DNA from: Streptosporangium lutulentum
GTDB taxonomy: Bacteria > Actinomycetota > Actinomycetes > Streptosporangiales > Streptosporangiaceae
Direction of reading: 5' to 3'
DNA: 64,000 nucleotides
Assembly: GCF_030811455.1 (NCBI RefSeq)
Contig: NZ_JAUSQU010000001.1
Span: 9,176,001-9,240,000 of the forward strand
Part shown: positions 1-8,160 of the stretch, piece by piece
Position numbering within the stretch: position 1 is the first letter of the stretch
Layout of the letters: every line of letters begins with the position of its first letter
Program-made: the position numbers and the translations under genes
The notes under the pieces: generated by a model
What the model saw: the letters and a program-made list of their open reading frames with translations, nothing else
The model's database searches: none
What the model was told of the DNA's origin: nothing

Positions 1-1323
1 GAGGATCTCGCGCAGCTTCATCAGGGGCCGGCCGCCGAAACCGCCGGTGGCGAACTCGCGCTCAAGATCCCACAGCGTCAGCCCGTGCGACTTGATGTCG
101 AGGTCGGGGTGCTTGCGCTGCTTGTACTCGAGCGGGTCGGTGTCGGCCATCAGGTGGCCGCGGACCCGGAAGGCGTGGATCAGCTCGATGACCCTGGCCG
201 ACTTGGCCACGTCGTCGTCGTGCGTGGCGGAGATGTCCTGGACCCAGCGGACCGGCTCGTAGGGGATCCGGAGAGACTCGAAGATCTCGTCGTAGAAGCC
301 GTCCTCGCCCAGCAGGAGCCGGTGGATCAGCCGCAGGAAGTCGCCCGACTGGGCGCCCTGGATGATCCGGTGGTCGTACGTGCTGGTGAGCGTCATGACC
401 TTGCTCACCGCGAGGCGGGAGAGCGTCTCGGGGGAGGCCCCCTGGTATTCGGCCGGATACTCCATCGCCCCGACGCCGATGATCGTGCCCTGTCCCGGCA
501 TCAGGCGCGGCACCGAGTGGACGGTGCCGATGGTGCCCGGGTTGGTCAGGGAGATCGTGGTGCCGGAGAAGTCGTCGACACCGAGCTTGCCCGCCCGGGC
601 CTTGCGCACGACGTCTTCGTAGGCCACCCAGAACTGGCGGAAGTCGAGGTTTTCGGTGGCCTTGATCGACGGGACGAGGAGCTGGCGGGTGCCGTCGCTC
701 TTGGCGACGTCGATGGCCAGGCCCAGGTTGATGTGCTCCGGCTTCAGCAGGACCGGCTTGCCGTCGACCTCGGTGTAGGCGTGGTTCATCTCCGGAAGGA
801 GCTTGAGCGCCTTGACCACCGCGTAGCCGATCAGGTGCGTGAACGACACCTTGCCGCCGCGACCGCGCGACAGGTGGTTGTTGATCACGATGCGGTTGTC
901 GACGAGCAGCTTCGCCGGGACCGCGCGCACGCTGGTCGCCGTCGGAACCACGAGGCTGGCCTCCATGTTGGCCGCCGTACGGGCGGCCGCGCCACGGAGT
1001 CGGACTTCCTCGGCACCGGCGGGCAACTTCGTCTCCTGCGTGAGTGGGGCCGCCGGGGCGGCCTTGGCCCTCGGCGCTGGGGTTGGCTGTGCGGCAGGCG
1101 GGGTCACCGGAGTCGCAGCGGGTGTTGGTGGAGCGGCTGTGGCCGCTCCCTGGGGCGCGGCTTTGCCGGACCCGGAATCAGGGGTGTAGTCAGCAAAGAA
1201 GTTCCACCAGGCACGGTCCACAGACTCGGGATCCTGGAGGTACTTCTGATACAGCTCGTCGACAAGCCATTCGTTTTGACCGAAGGCTGCCAGCGGGTTT
1301 GTCCGCGACGACTCAGACGACAC
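1..1323 (-). CDS. kgd: Multifunctional 2-oxoglutarate decarboxylase/dehydrogenase E1-E2 (partial, N-terminal 441 residues)
   Basis: This is the N-terminal part of the actinobacterial KGD protein, which decarboxylates 2-oxoglutarate and carries a fused succinyltransferase domain for the TCA cycle. The GTG start at 1323 gives VSSESSRTNPLAAFGQNEWL, and the segment around WLVDELYQKYLQDPESVD is the conserved E1 N-terminal helix. A Pro/Ala linker follows at about residues 50-95, then the acyltransferase domain with the catalytic DHRIIQG motif near residues 317-323. A GGAAGAGG ribosome site precedes the GTG. The thiamine-diphosphate E1 domain lies beyond the left edge of the window. Family assignment is firm; the rest of the gene is not visible. 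Confidence 0.95.
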   Translation of the reverse strand, partial: MSSESSRTNPLAAFGQNEWLVDELYQKYLQDPESVDRAWWNFFADYTPDSGSGKAAPQGAATAAPPTPAATPVTPPAAQPTPAPRAKAAPAAPLTQETKLPAGAEEVRLRGAAARTAANMEASLVVPTATSVRAVPAKLLVDNRIVINNHLSRGRGGKVSFTHLIGYAVVKALKLLPEMNHAYTEVDGKPVLLKPEHINLGLAIDVAKSDGTRQLLVPSIKATENLDFRQFWVAYEDVVRKARAGKLGVDDFSGTTISLTNPGTIGTVHSVPRLMPGQGTIIGVGAMEYPAEYQGASPETLSRLAVSKVMTLTSTYDHRIIQGAQSGDFLRLIHRLLLGEDGFYDEIFESLRIPYEPVRWVQDISATHDDDVAKSARVIELIHAFRVRGHLMADTDPLEYKQRKHPDLDIKSHGLTLWDLEREFATGGFGGRPLMKLREIL

Positions 1324-1494
1324 GGCGGAAATCGCCTCTTCCGCAGATCGGCGTTAATGAAAAAGAGAACCTGTCCAAGGCTACTCGCCTCGGATGGAAC
1401 CTGCGCCAGTCTCAGCTCAGCTTCCTTGTCGATCCTCTCAGCACAGTCTAAAACGGTCACTCGCTGGAGATCTATTACGCCGCTCCGATTCCGG

Positions 1495-2160
1495 TCACCC
1501 CTGTCCGACCAGCCTGGACTCGACACGGACGCCCGGGGTGATCGTCTCCAGCATCTTGACCAGTTCTTTTCCCGCCTCCTCCAGCTCCTCCAGGGACATG
1601 GGCGCGAGCCGCTCCAGCAGGAACAGGGCGTCCGTGGTCTCCTCGGTGATCCGGGTCCTGACGCACTGCCGCCAGTTCCACCGGCGGCAGGTGACCCCCT
1701 TGTCGTCCCGCCAGACCACCTCGCCGATCTCCGGGTGGTCGATCGCCGGCTCGCCCTTCTCGACGACCTCGAACGGCTCCTCCCCGGTCGCGCGGATCAG
1801 CCTGGCGGTCCCCTCGTAGTGGTTCAGATCCTCTCCGCCGATGGGCAGGCCGTGCCTGACGCTGATCGCGTTGTAGGCGTCCACCACCTGGTTGATCTCG
1901 GGCAGAGGCATGCGCCTGACCAGGGCGTCCACCGACGGCCTGGTCCGCTGCGGCTTCGCCCCGAAGGCCCGGTAGGCGTCTCGCCACGCCTCGACCTTCG
2001 GGTCGTCGGCCGCCACGGCCTTCTCCGCCGCCTCCGCCAGCCAACCCCGCGACCTGTCGTCGGTCGTCCCGTTGCGCAGGCCGTACACCCCCATCGCCAG
2101 CACCGCGAAGTCCGGCCTGAGCGCGCCGACCGAGGGGTCCACCCATATGTTTTCGATCAC
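1495..2160 (-). CDS. B3/4 tRNA-binding domain protein (PheRS beta-like)
   Basis: This 221-residue protein looks like the stand-alone B3/B4 domain otherwise found in phenylalanyl-tRNA synthetase beta, which is used for tRNA or amino-acid editing. Family features seen are the segments MPLPEINQVVDAYNAISVRH and GLPIGGEDLNHYEG, followed by a C-terminal part with EVVWRDDKGVTCRRWNWRQC. There is no signal peptide or membrane segment. It lies 171 bp upstream of kgd on the same strand and has its own start, so operon membership is uncertain. The exact substrate is unknown; an editing or trans-acting deacylase role is only an inference from the fold. Confidence 0.8.
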   Translation of the reverse strand: MIENIWVDPSVGALRPDFAVLAMGVYGLRNGTTDDRSRGWLAEAAEKAVAADDPKVEAWRDAYRAFGAKPQRTRPSVDALVRRMPLPEINQVVDAYNAISVRHGLPIGGEDLNHYEGTARLIRATGEEPFEVVEKGEPAIDHPEIGEVVWRDDKGVTCRRWNWRQCVRTRITEETTDALFLLERLAPMSLEELEEAGKELVKMLETITPGVRVESRLVGQG

Positions 2161-2238
2161 TGCCCCAGTTTAGGCCGGATGAGTTCCTCACCTGCGACGG
2201 AGCCGGATCCCGCCGTACCCGACCGGCTGTGGAGCGCG

Positions 2239-2526
2239 TCAGGCGGCCGTGTGAGGTGTGAACGTGACGTTCAGTTCGGCGTCCAGTGCCTTGGCCAGGC
2301 GTCGCAGCAGCGGCAGGGTGGGAGTGACCCCGCCGGTTTCCAGGCGCGACACCTGAGGCTGCGTCATGCCGGCCCGTTCCGCCAGCTCCGCCTGCGAGAG
2401 GCCGAGTTCCGTACGGCGGTCGTAGACCCGCTGTCCCAGAAGCAGCGCCTCGCGGGCTTCCTGGTAAGCGTCGGCACGACGCTCGGCACCGGCTCGCTCC
2501 CATTCGGTATGTGCCACGGTCGTCAC
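2239..2526 (-). CDS. XRE-family antitoxin (HigA-like)
   Basis: This 95-residue protein has a clear helix-turn-helix at about residues 38-75 (GLSQAELAERAGMTQPQVSR, then a T-G-G-V-T-P-T-L recognition-helix end). It starts at GTG 2526, directly after the stop codon of the upstream toxin, with an AAGGAA ribosome site inside the toxin's end, so the two are translationally coupled. In the HigBA and related families the toxin comes first and the XRE protein is antitoxin and autorepressor. The N-terminal 35 residues are charged and helical. The TA role is inferred from gene order and fold. Confidence 0.85.
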   Translation of the reverse strand: MTTVAHTEWERAGAERRADAYQEAREALLLGQRVYDRRTELGLSQAELAERAGMTQPQVSRLETGGVTPTLPLLRRLAKALDAELNVTFTPHTAA

Positions 2527-2892
2527 TCATTCCTTCCAAACGCGATCGTAGATCTCCGAGGCGGTTGTATGACGGATCTCACACTCGAGCTGTGCCCTAC
2601 GGGCTCGCTCGACCTGGCTGGTCTCCTTGCGGCGTGTCTTGTAGAAGACGGTGAGAAGAACCACCCGCCTGCCGGGAGAGAGCCAGTAGGTGATCCTTGC
2701 CTGGCGCCGTGTGAGCGCGAGGCGTAACTCTCGCAGCCTGCCTCCGAGGTGCTTGGAGTATGGCTCGTCAAAGGTCTCCGCCTGTTCGGCGAGGAGGTCG
2801 GCCAGGGCTTCAACCTTCACGTAGTCGCGCTCGGACAGTGACTCGAGCCAAGACTGGATCTCGGGCTCGATCTCAATGACGTATAACCTCAC
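2527..2892 (-). CDS. RelE/HigB-type toxin (phage-derived Gp49-like)
   Basis: Taken from the GTG start (VRLYVIEIEPEIQSWLESL), this is a 121-residue RelE-fold protein. The core LGGRLRELRLALTRRQARIT and YWLSPGRRVVLLTVFYKTRR matches HigB/Gp49 toxins, which cleave mRNA on the ribosome; the arginine-rich strands would carry the active site. A longer frame opens at 2967, but it runs through a -10-like TATAAT and a palindrome (2916-2927), so the shorter start is preferred; ATG 2910 is an alternative. The gene is followed without a gap by the XRE antitoxin. Confidence 0.8.
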   Translation of the reverse strand: MRLYVIEIEPEIQSWLESLSERDYVKVEALADLLAEQAETFDEPYSKHLGGRLRELRLALTRRQARITYWLSPGRRVVLLTVFYKTRRKETSQVERARRAQLECEIRHTTASEIYDRVWKE

Positions 2893-2915
2893 GGTCCGTG
2901 AAGCTATATGCATTC

Positions 2916-2927
2916 GATTATATAATC
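2916..2927. promoter_or_regulatory. Perfect 12-bp palindrome overlapping a -10-like box of the TA operon
   Basis: GATTATATAATC is a perfect palindrome, strikingly AT-rich for this genome, located 24 bp before the toxin start. On the minus strand it contains TATAAT. Autorepression by antitoxin or complex at such a site is typical of higBA operons; here it is inferred. Confidence 0.5.
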
Positions 2928-3139
2928 CGTGGTACGCCGAAACCAGCATGACTGGAGTGCGCGACAAGAGAATTTTCGGTGGTTATCTGGCGGATCTCAT
3001 GATCGCTCCGCCTTCGTGGCGGGCGGTGCCGAGGGCCGGCGGAGCGGTGGGGACCGGGGGCCGCCGCGCGTGGAGGGAATCGAGGGAGGTTCGCCATGTC
3101 TGCGCCGTTCGCCGCTCTCGTCGGCGTAGCGTGATCGGC

Positions 3140-3385
3140 ATGACGCTCATCGTTGATCCTGATGCGGACGCGGGCCCGGAGGACATCCACCCGGTCGCCG
3201 CGGTCATCCTCGCCTGCACCGAGTACGCCGCCCACGCGAACATCCTGGCCGACCGGCTGGAGGGAGCCGAGCTGACCCGGGACGAGTGCGAGCAGGTGCT
3301 GGCCTCCGTCGGCTACGCCACCACCGCCTCCACCCGGCTCGTCAGGGCCGTCACGCCCCGCCCGGAGGCCGGGGACGAGGACTGA
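3140..3385 (+). CDS. Small hypothetical protein
   Basis: This is an 81-residue acidic protein starting MTLIVDPDADAGPEDIHPVA, with codon positions typical of the neighbourhood (C/G at third positions). The middle is a predicted helical stretch (AAVILACTEYAAHANILADR) followed by TRDECEQVLASVGYATTAST. I recognise no family. The ribosome site is weak, and an in-frame GTG lies 9 bp upstream. It converges on the cellulase gene, with a hairpin between them. It is probably real because of its compositional signal, but function is unknown. Confidence 0.5.
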   Translation: MTLIVDPDADAGPEDIHPVAAVILACTEYAAHANILADRLEGAELTRDECEQVLASVGYATTASTRLVRAVTPRPEAGDED

Positions 3386-3424
3386 TCGCCGTACGGGGCC
3401 CGTTCGGCGACGGAGAGCGGGATC

Positions 3425-3453
3425 GGGGCGGCCGCGGGGAGGGCGGCCGCCCC
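3425..3453. terminator. GC-rich hairpin between convergent genes
   Basis: An 11-bp perfect stem (GGGGCGGCCGC with GCGGCCGCCCC) and a 7-nt loop lie between the small hypothetical gene and the cellulase gene, so it may serve both. There is no T-run. Confidence 0.5.
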
Positions 3454-3464
3454 GGTTCGAACGG

Positions 3465-5992
3465 TTACCGGCAGCGGGTTCCGTTGAGGAGGAAACGCTC
3501 CGGTGTGGGGTTGGGGCCGGGAGCCTCGGCGCCGATGAAGCCGAAGGTGATCGAGCCACCGGGCTTGATGGTCTTGTTCCAGCCCAGGTTCGCGGCGGTC
3601 ACGGTCGCGCCGCTCTGGGTCAGGTCGGTGCTCCAGTGATCGCGGACCTTCTGGCCGCCGAGGAAGGACCACTTCAGGGTCCAGCCGTTGATCGCCTTCG
3701 TGCCGGTGTTGGTGACGGTGACCTGGGTGTTGAACCCGTTCGGCCACTGGCCGTGGGTGGTGTAGGTCACCGTGCAGACGCCCGCGGGGGCGGGTGTGGC
3801 GAGGAAGGACGAGATCCAGGCCAGCGGGGAGTTCCAGTTGATGGTCAGCTCGTTGGTGGACCACGACTCGATGTCGTCGATGTAGCAGAACTGGGGCGCG
3901 CAGCCGCGGAGCTTGGCCTGGGCCACCGGGTCCTGGATGCTTGAGTTCGGTCCGCCGGACAGGGTGCCGCGCGGCGGGTTGGGCAGGGCGGGGTCGAGCT
4001 GGTGGGCGTACCAGCGGCTGTGCTGGTTCTTGGAGGCCACCTCACCGTAGCCGGTCACGTAGGACTGGTTGAGGGCGTTGCGGCCGAAGATGTAGTCCAT
4101 CCCCTCCAGCACCCCGTCGCGATACTCGGCCTCGCCGCTGATGTCGTGCGCGACGGCCATCACGACCATGTTGTTCAGCACCAGGTTGTTGGAGCCCCAG
4201 TCGAAGTCCGGCGGGTTGTACGGCAGGCCGTACGGGTGTGCCCTGGCGACGGCGAGATACCTGTCGGCGCCCTCCAGCACCGACCGCCGCACCCGATCCC
4301 GGTCGGGGAGCGCGTTGGGCACGCTCGCCAGCTGCAGGCGGCCGAGCTGGGCGGTGTTGCCCCAGTCGAATCCGCGCTCGCGCCAGATGTCGCCGGTGTG
4401 GTGGGGGGAGGCGAGCACGTAGTCCCTGAACTCCTTCTCTCCGGTGGCGATGTAGAGCTCGGCGGCGGCCCAGTAGAACTCGTCGGTCACGTTGTCGTCG
4501 TTGTACGCTCCGCCGCCCACCCCGTCGGCGGGGTCGGCGTACCGGGACGGGTTGGCCTTCGCCGCCGCCCAGGCCTCCCTGGCCGCCTTCAGGTTCCGCG
4601 CGGCGAACGCGGCGTCGTACGGCGTGAACAGCCGGGACGCCTGGGCCGCGGTGGCGGCCAGGTTGAGGGTGGCGGCGGTGGAGACCGGGTGCAGCTCACG
4701 CCTCTGCGGGTCGAGGTGGGGCAGGAGCGGCAGGCCGGTCCACGCGGCGTCGTGGATCTTGTGGTGGGCCATCCCCGCGTACGGCTTTCCGTCGGGGACC
4801 TGCATGCTGAGCAGGAACTCCTGCTCCCAGCGGGCCTCGTCCAGGATGTCGGGCACCCCGTTGCCGCTCTCCGGGATGTTCAGATCCCCGTCCTTGTGGG
4901 TCCCGTCGGTCTTCGAGCGCTCGAAGGCGGCCATCAGCTGGTGGACGGAGATGCCGCCGTTGACGACGTACTTGCCGTGGTCGCCCGCGTCGTACCAGCC
5001 GCCCTTCACGTTGAGCGTGTAGTCGCAGACGCCGGGCTGGCACGGCACCTCGACGTCTCCCTGGTTGGGGGCGGTCCCGACATGCCCGGCGGGCCTGCCG
5101 TACCCCGGGCGCAGGGCGTCGAGGATCGGGGTCCCGCTGCGCTGGGTGTAGTAGAACTTCAGCGCGTCGGTTCTGAGCTCCTCGTAGAGGTTCGCGCCGA
5201 TGTCGAACGGGCGGCTGGTCTCGCCGTCGGCCTCCAGCGTGTAGCCGGTGCCGGGGGTCGTGACCCTGCCGAAGTCGATCGAGTGCACGTTCTGGCGCGA
5301 GCTGGGGTCGACCCCTCGCGGAGTGGTGTCGCCCTGGGCGACGGTCGCCCCCGCGCGCTTCAGCGTCCAGCCCACCGGCTCGGTCTCCTCGGTGACCACG
5401 GTGGCGTTCTTCGGCCCCGTGGGCAGGTAGCCGACCATGTTCACCCGGACGCGCGGCCCGGTGTCGGGCCGGTAGACCTCGGGCTCGGCACCGCCCTTGA
5501 GGGAGACGTCGTCCACGCAGAACCTCCAGGGGGTGGCGCTGCCCCCGAGCTGGAACACCACCTGTCCGGTCGGCAGGTCCACCGGCGAGGTGAACGTGTA
5601 GGAGTAGTCGTTGCCGGACACGCTCAGCTCGGGGTTGGCCGACAGGAACTGGGTGTAGGGGTCGACCGGGAGCTGGACGAGGGCCCTGGCGACGCGGCCG
5701 GGGGTCGCGATGCCGAAGAAGGAGTATTCGTACGTCTCGTCCTTGACCAGCGCGACGTTGTCCTGGCCGATGATGACGTCCCACGGGTTGACGGTGCCGC
5801 CGGGGACGTCGGCGCAGAGCCGGCCGCCGTCGATCTCAAGTGTGGTGTTGCCGGTGCTCCACCACGGAGCCGTGCCGGTGTCGAAGGTGCCGTTGACGAT
5901 CTGTTCCGGGCCGTCGGCGGAGGCGGGCAGGGGGTCAGGGTCACCAGGGCGGCGGCCAGGGTGAGGGCGAGCCAGGCAGGTGGTCTGATCAC
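3465..5992 (-). CDS. Secreted GH9 endoglucanase with CBM4/9-like, Ig-like and CBM2 modules (signal peptide out of frame)
   Basis: Domains in order: an N-terminal CBM4/9-like module (EQIVNGTFDTGTAPWWSTG), a CelD-type Ig-like domain (RVNMVGYLPTGPKNATVV), a GH9 catalytic domain and a C-terminal CBM2 (CTVTYTTHGQWPNGFNTQVT ending NGTRCR). GH9 catalytic signatures are present: WYDAGDHGKYVVNGG with the base Asp, the HSRWYAHQ histidine region, and STNELTINWNSPLAW with the acid Glu. The GTG at 5992, with an AAAGGA ribosome site, begins a classical signal peptide (VIRPPAWLALTLAAALVTLT), but this frame differs from the mature protein. Adding one C to the C5 run at about 5931-5935 would join them and create a PLPASA|DG cleavage site. 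The enzyme cuts cellulose outside the cell. As written, the export signal is lost. Confidence 0.9.
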
Positions 5993-6010
5993 GGGGGGTT
6001 CCTTTGAGTG

Positions 6011-6053
6011 AAGGACGCATCCGCAGGTGAGTGTAAGGACGCATCCGCAAGTG
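6011..6053. repeat. Two tandem copies of a 19-bp sequence in the cellulase leader
   Basis: AAGGACGCATCCGCAGGTG (6011-6029) and AAGGACGCATCCGCAAGTG (6035-6053) differ at one base and are 24 bp apart. The second copy runs into the CelR-type operator. Confidence 0.7.
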
Positions 6054-6065
6054 GGAGCGCTCCCA
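6052..6065. promoter_or_regulatory. CelR/CebR-type operator upstream of the cellulase
   Basis: TGGGAGCGCTCCCA is a perfect 14-bp palindrome 60 bp before the cellulase start. It is identical to the operator known for the LacI-family cellulose regulators CelR (Thermobifida) and CebR (Streptomyces), which are released by cellobiose. No such regulator gene lies in this window. Confidence 0.9.
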
Positions 6066-6399
6066 TTTTCGGATGCGCCGATGTTTCCAGCGGGTTTCCC
6101 CAGCGTCAACGAGCCGCCCCCGGTTCCCGGCCGCTGACCGGGTGAATGACCGATTTGCCCGATGAAACTTTCAAGCGATCGACCCGGTGCCCTTCTCGGC
6201 GATCGCCTGGACTTCTCGGTGAGCCGGGCGCCCGGCTCGGATCGGGAAGGCGCTTCTTTCCTGCCCGCCCGTCGGCCGGGATCGGAGGAGCGCCGCCGTA
6301 CGAGAAGCCGGCCCTCCGGGAACGCCGGGACACGTCTCCGGCGCGTCAAAGATTCTCCGGTTGGCGAGAAATGATGGGCCAGATCCGCACATAGGGAGG

Positions 6400-6996
6400 A
6401 TGTCCGTATTTCACGCTGACAGAGGAGACCGGTCATGGGAACCGCCCGTGGATGACGAACGGTCGGCCAGGTTCGAGACCGTCTACAGGGAGGCGTACGG
6501 CCTGATCACGGCCTACGCCGCGCGCCGCTGCGACTCGCCGCAGGACGCGGCGGACGTGGTGGCGGAGACCTTCGTCGTCGCCTGGCGCCGGATGGACGAG
6601 CTGCCGCCGGGGGAGGAGGCCACGCCGTGGTTGTACGGCGTGGCGCGCAAGGTGCTGGCCAACCACCGCCGCGGCGAGGTCCGCCGCCAGGCGCGCAGCG
6701 TCGAGCTCGACGTGGAGATGGCGGACCTCTACGGAGACTCCCCCGACAGCGGGGTCGAGCTGAGCGTGATCGCCCAGGTGTTCCGGACCCTGTCCGACGA
6801 CGACCGCGAGCTTCTGTCGCTGGTCGCCTGGGAGAACCTGGACCGCGAGGAGATCGCCACGTCGCTCGGTCTGTCACGCAACGCCGTACGCATCAGGCTC
6901 TACCGCGCCCGCCGACGCCTGTCGCGTGCGCTCACCGAGGCGGGCGTCCGGCTCACGTCAGAGAGCCGGCTGGTTCCGGCGGAGAGGTCGCTGTGA
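6400..6996 (+). CDS. ECF RNA polymerase sigma factor (sigma-70 family)
   Basis: A protein of about 198 residues with region 2 (RFETVYREAYGLITAYAARR, then DAADVVAETFVVAWRRMDEL) and region 4 (SDDDRELLSLVAWENLDREE, then IATSLGLSRNAVRIRLYRAR). It directs RNA polymerase to a small promoter set. ATG 6400 is chosen because AGGGAGG abuts it, although the spacing is unusually tight; GTG 6448 is an in-frame alternative. Its last bases overlap the start of the next gene (GTGA), so the two are co-translated, and the downstream membrane protein is the likely partner. Confidence 0.9.
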   Translation: MSVFHADRGDRSWEPPVDDERSARFETVYREAYGLITAYAARRCDSPQDAADVVAETFVVAWRRMDELPPGEEATPWLYGVARKVLANHRRGEVRRQARSVELDVEMADLYGDSPDSGVELSVIAQVFRTLSDDDRELLSLVAWENLDREEIATSLGLSRNAVRIRLYRARRRLSRALTEAGVRLTSESRLVPAERSL

Positions 6997-8009
6997 AGAA
7001 CATCGACGAGATCAAGGCCGCGGTCGGACCGCTGGCCAGGGTCGAGCCCGGAAAGCCGGGAGGCGGCTCGTCCGGCGCGGGGGCGCGGGCGCTGCTGGCC
7101 TCGATCATTGCCGAGGAGCCCGGCACGGCCGTCGCCGAGCCACACCGGGCCCGCCGCCGGTCCCGGTCCCACGGTCTCCGGCGGCCGGTCATGGGACTGG
7201 CGGCCGCGGTGGTGCTCGCCGCCGGCGTCGTGGTCGGCCCGAGCCTGCTGGAGGGCGGCCGCGGCGTGGCGGCCTCCTACGCCGTCACCAAGGACTCCGA
7301 CGGGATCGTGTACATCACGGTCCGCGATTTCCGCGACACCGTGGGGCTGGCAAGGCGGTTGAAGGACCTCAGGGTCCCCGCCGTCGTCGACTACGTCCCC
7401 CAGGGGCAGAAGTGCCGGGAACCGCGGGCGACGCCCGTGAGAGACATTCCCCCGGGCCTGTACTACCCGCCTACGAACATTCCGGGTGAAGAGCACGGCT
7501 CCGGCTGGCAGATGCGGATCAACACCAAACTCTTCAAACCCGGCCAGACCTTCGTCTGGACCATGACGGCCACCCCCGGCGGGGGGAGCAGCACCGGCAC
7601 CATCCTCATGAACAACCCCGTGGCACCCTGCGTGCTCGTACCCGACGACACCCCCACGCCGAAGGCGGTTCGCCCGGACGCCCGCCTGGCGACCGTCAAG
7701 GGTCGCTCGCTCGCCGGGTTCCGGGTGGACGAGAAGACCGTGGGCGAGGTGGTGCCGGAGATCAAGAAGCGAGGGTTGAAGGTCACCTACCTGATCATGG
7801 CCGTCGCTCCGGGAAACCCGGGGGGCTTCGGGGAACTGCGCATACAGGACACCCCCGTCGGCGACGACTGGATCGTCTGGGAGGCGGAGGAGGTCGTCCA
7901 GGGGGCGGAGGAGACCCCCACGGGGGTGATCCGCCTGCTCGTCACCGACAGGCGCTACGGCAGAAACCCGGTCTACGGCGGCCCGCGCGACGACGTCGTC
8001 ACCGACTGA
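6993..8009 (+). CDS. Single-pass membrane protein coupled to the ECF sigma gene (possible anti-sigma or sensor)
   Basis: A 338-residue protein whose GTG start overlaps the sigma stop by 4 bp. The cytoplasmic N-terminus is short (VKNIDEIKAAVGPLARVEPG), followed by one transmembrane helix near residues 65-85 (VMGLAAAVVLAAGVVVGPSL) and an extracytoplasmic domain of about 250 residues with two cysteines. This is the layout of the variable proteins found after ECF sigma genes in Streptosporangiales. I see no zinc-binding HxxxCxxC motif, so it is not a classical ZAS anti-sigma. A regulatory partner role is an inference from coupling and topology. Confidence 0.75.
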   Translation: MKNIDEIKAAVGPLARVEPGKPGGGSSGAGARALLASIIAEEPGTAVAEPHRARRRSRSHGLRRPVMGLAAAVVLAAGVVVGPSLLEGGRGVAASYAVTKDSDGIVYITVRDFRDTVGLARRLKDLRVPAVVDYVPQGQKCREPRATPVRDIPPGLYYPPTNIPGEEHGSGWQMRINTKLFKPGQTFVWTMTATPGGGSSTGTILMNNPVAPCVLVPDDTPTPKAVRPDARLATVKGRSLAGFRVDEKTVGEVVPEIKKRGLKVTYLIMAVAPGNPGGFGELRIQDTPVGDDWIVWEAEEVVQGAEETPTGVIRLLVTDRRYGRNPVYGGPRDDVVTD

Positions 8010-8160
8010 CCGCGAACCTCCCGTGCGGCTCCGCGTCCCGCTCGCCCACCGGGTCGCGGTCGCCGCCCCCCGGTCGCCCGCCGACGCCGGCGGGCGCCCG
8101 GCGGGTCCCGTACGGGACCCTTGCTCTGTCAGGACACCTCCCGCGGGGGAGGCGAGACTG

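Larger units (their letters stand above)
5993..6399. other. Divergent intergenic region between cellulase and ECF sigma genes
   Basis: About 400 bp without a convincing gene. It holds the 19-bp tandem repeat and the CelR-type operator near the cellulase. The remainder (6070-6390) must contain the sigma gene promoter, but I see no clear -35/-10 pair. Confidence 0.6.

Noticed and set aside
85..2727. A long plus-strand open frame (880 codons) over the kgd and toxin-antitoxin genes
   Set aside because: It is antisense to genes with clear families; long antisense frames are expected at this GC content and it has no recognisable domain.
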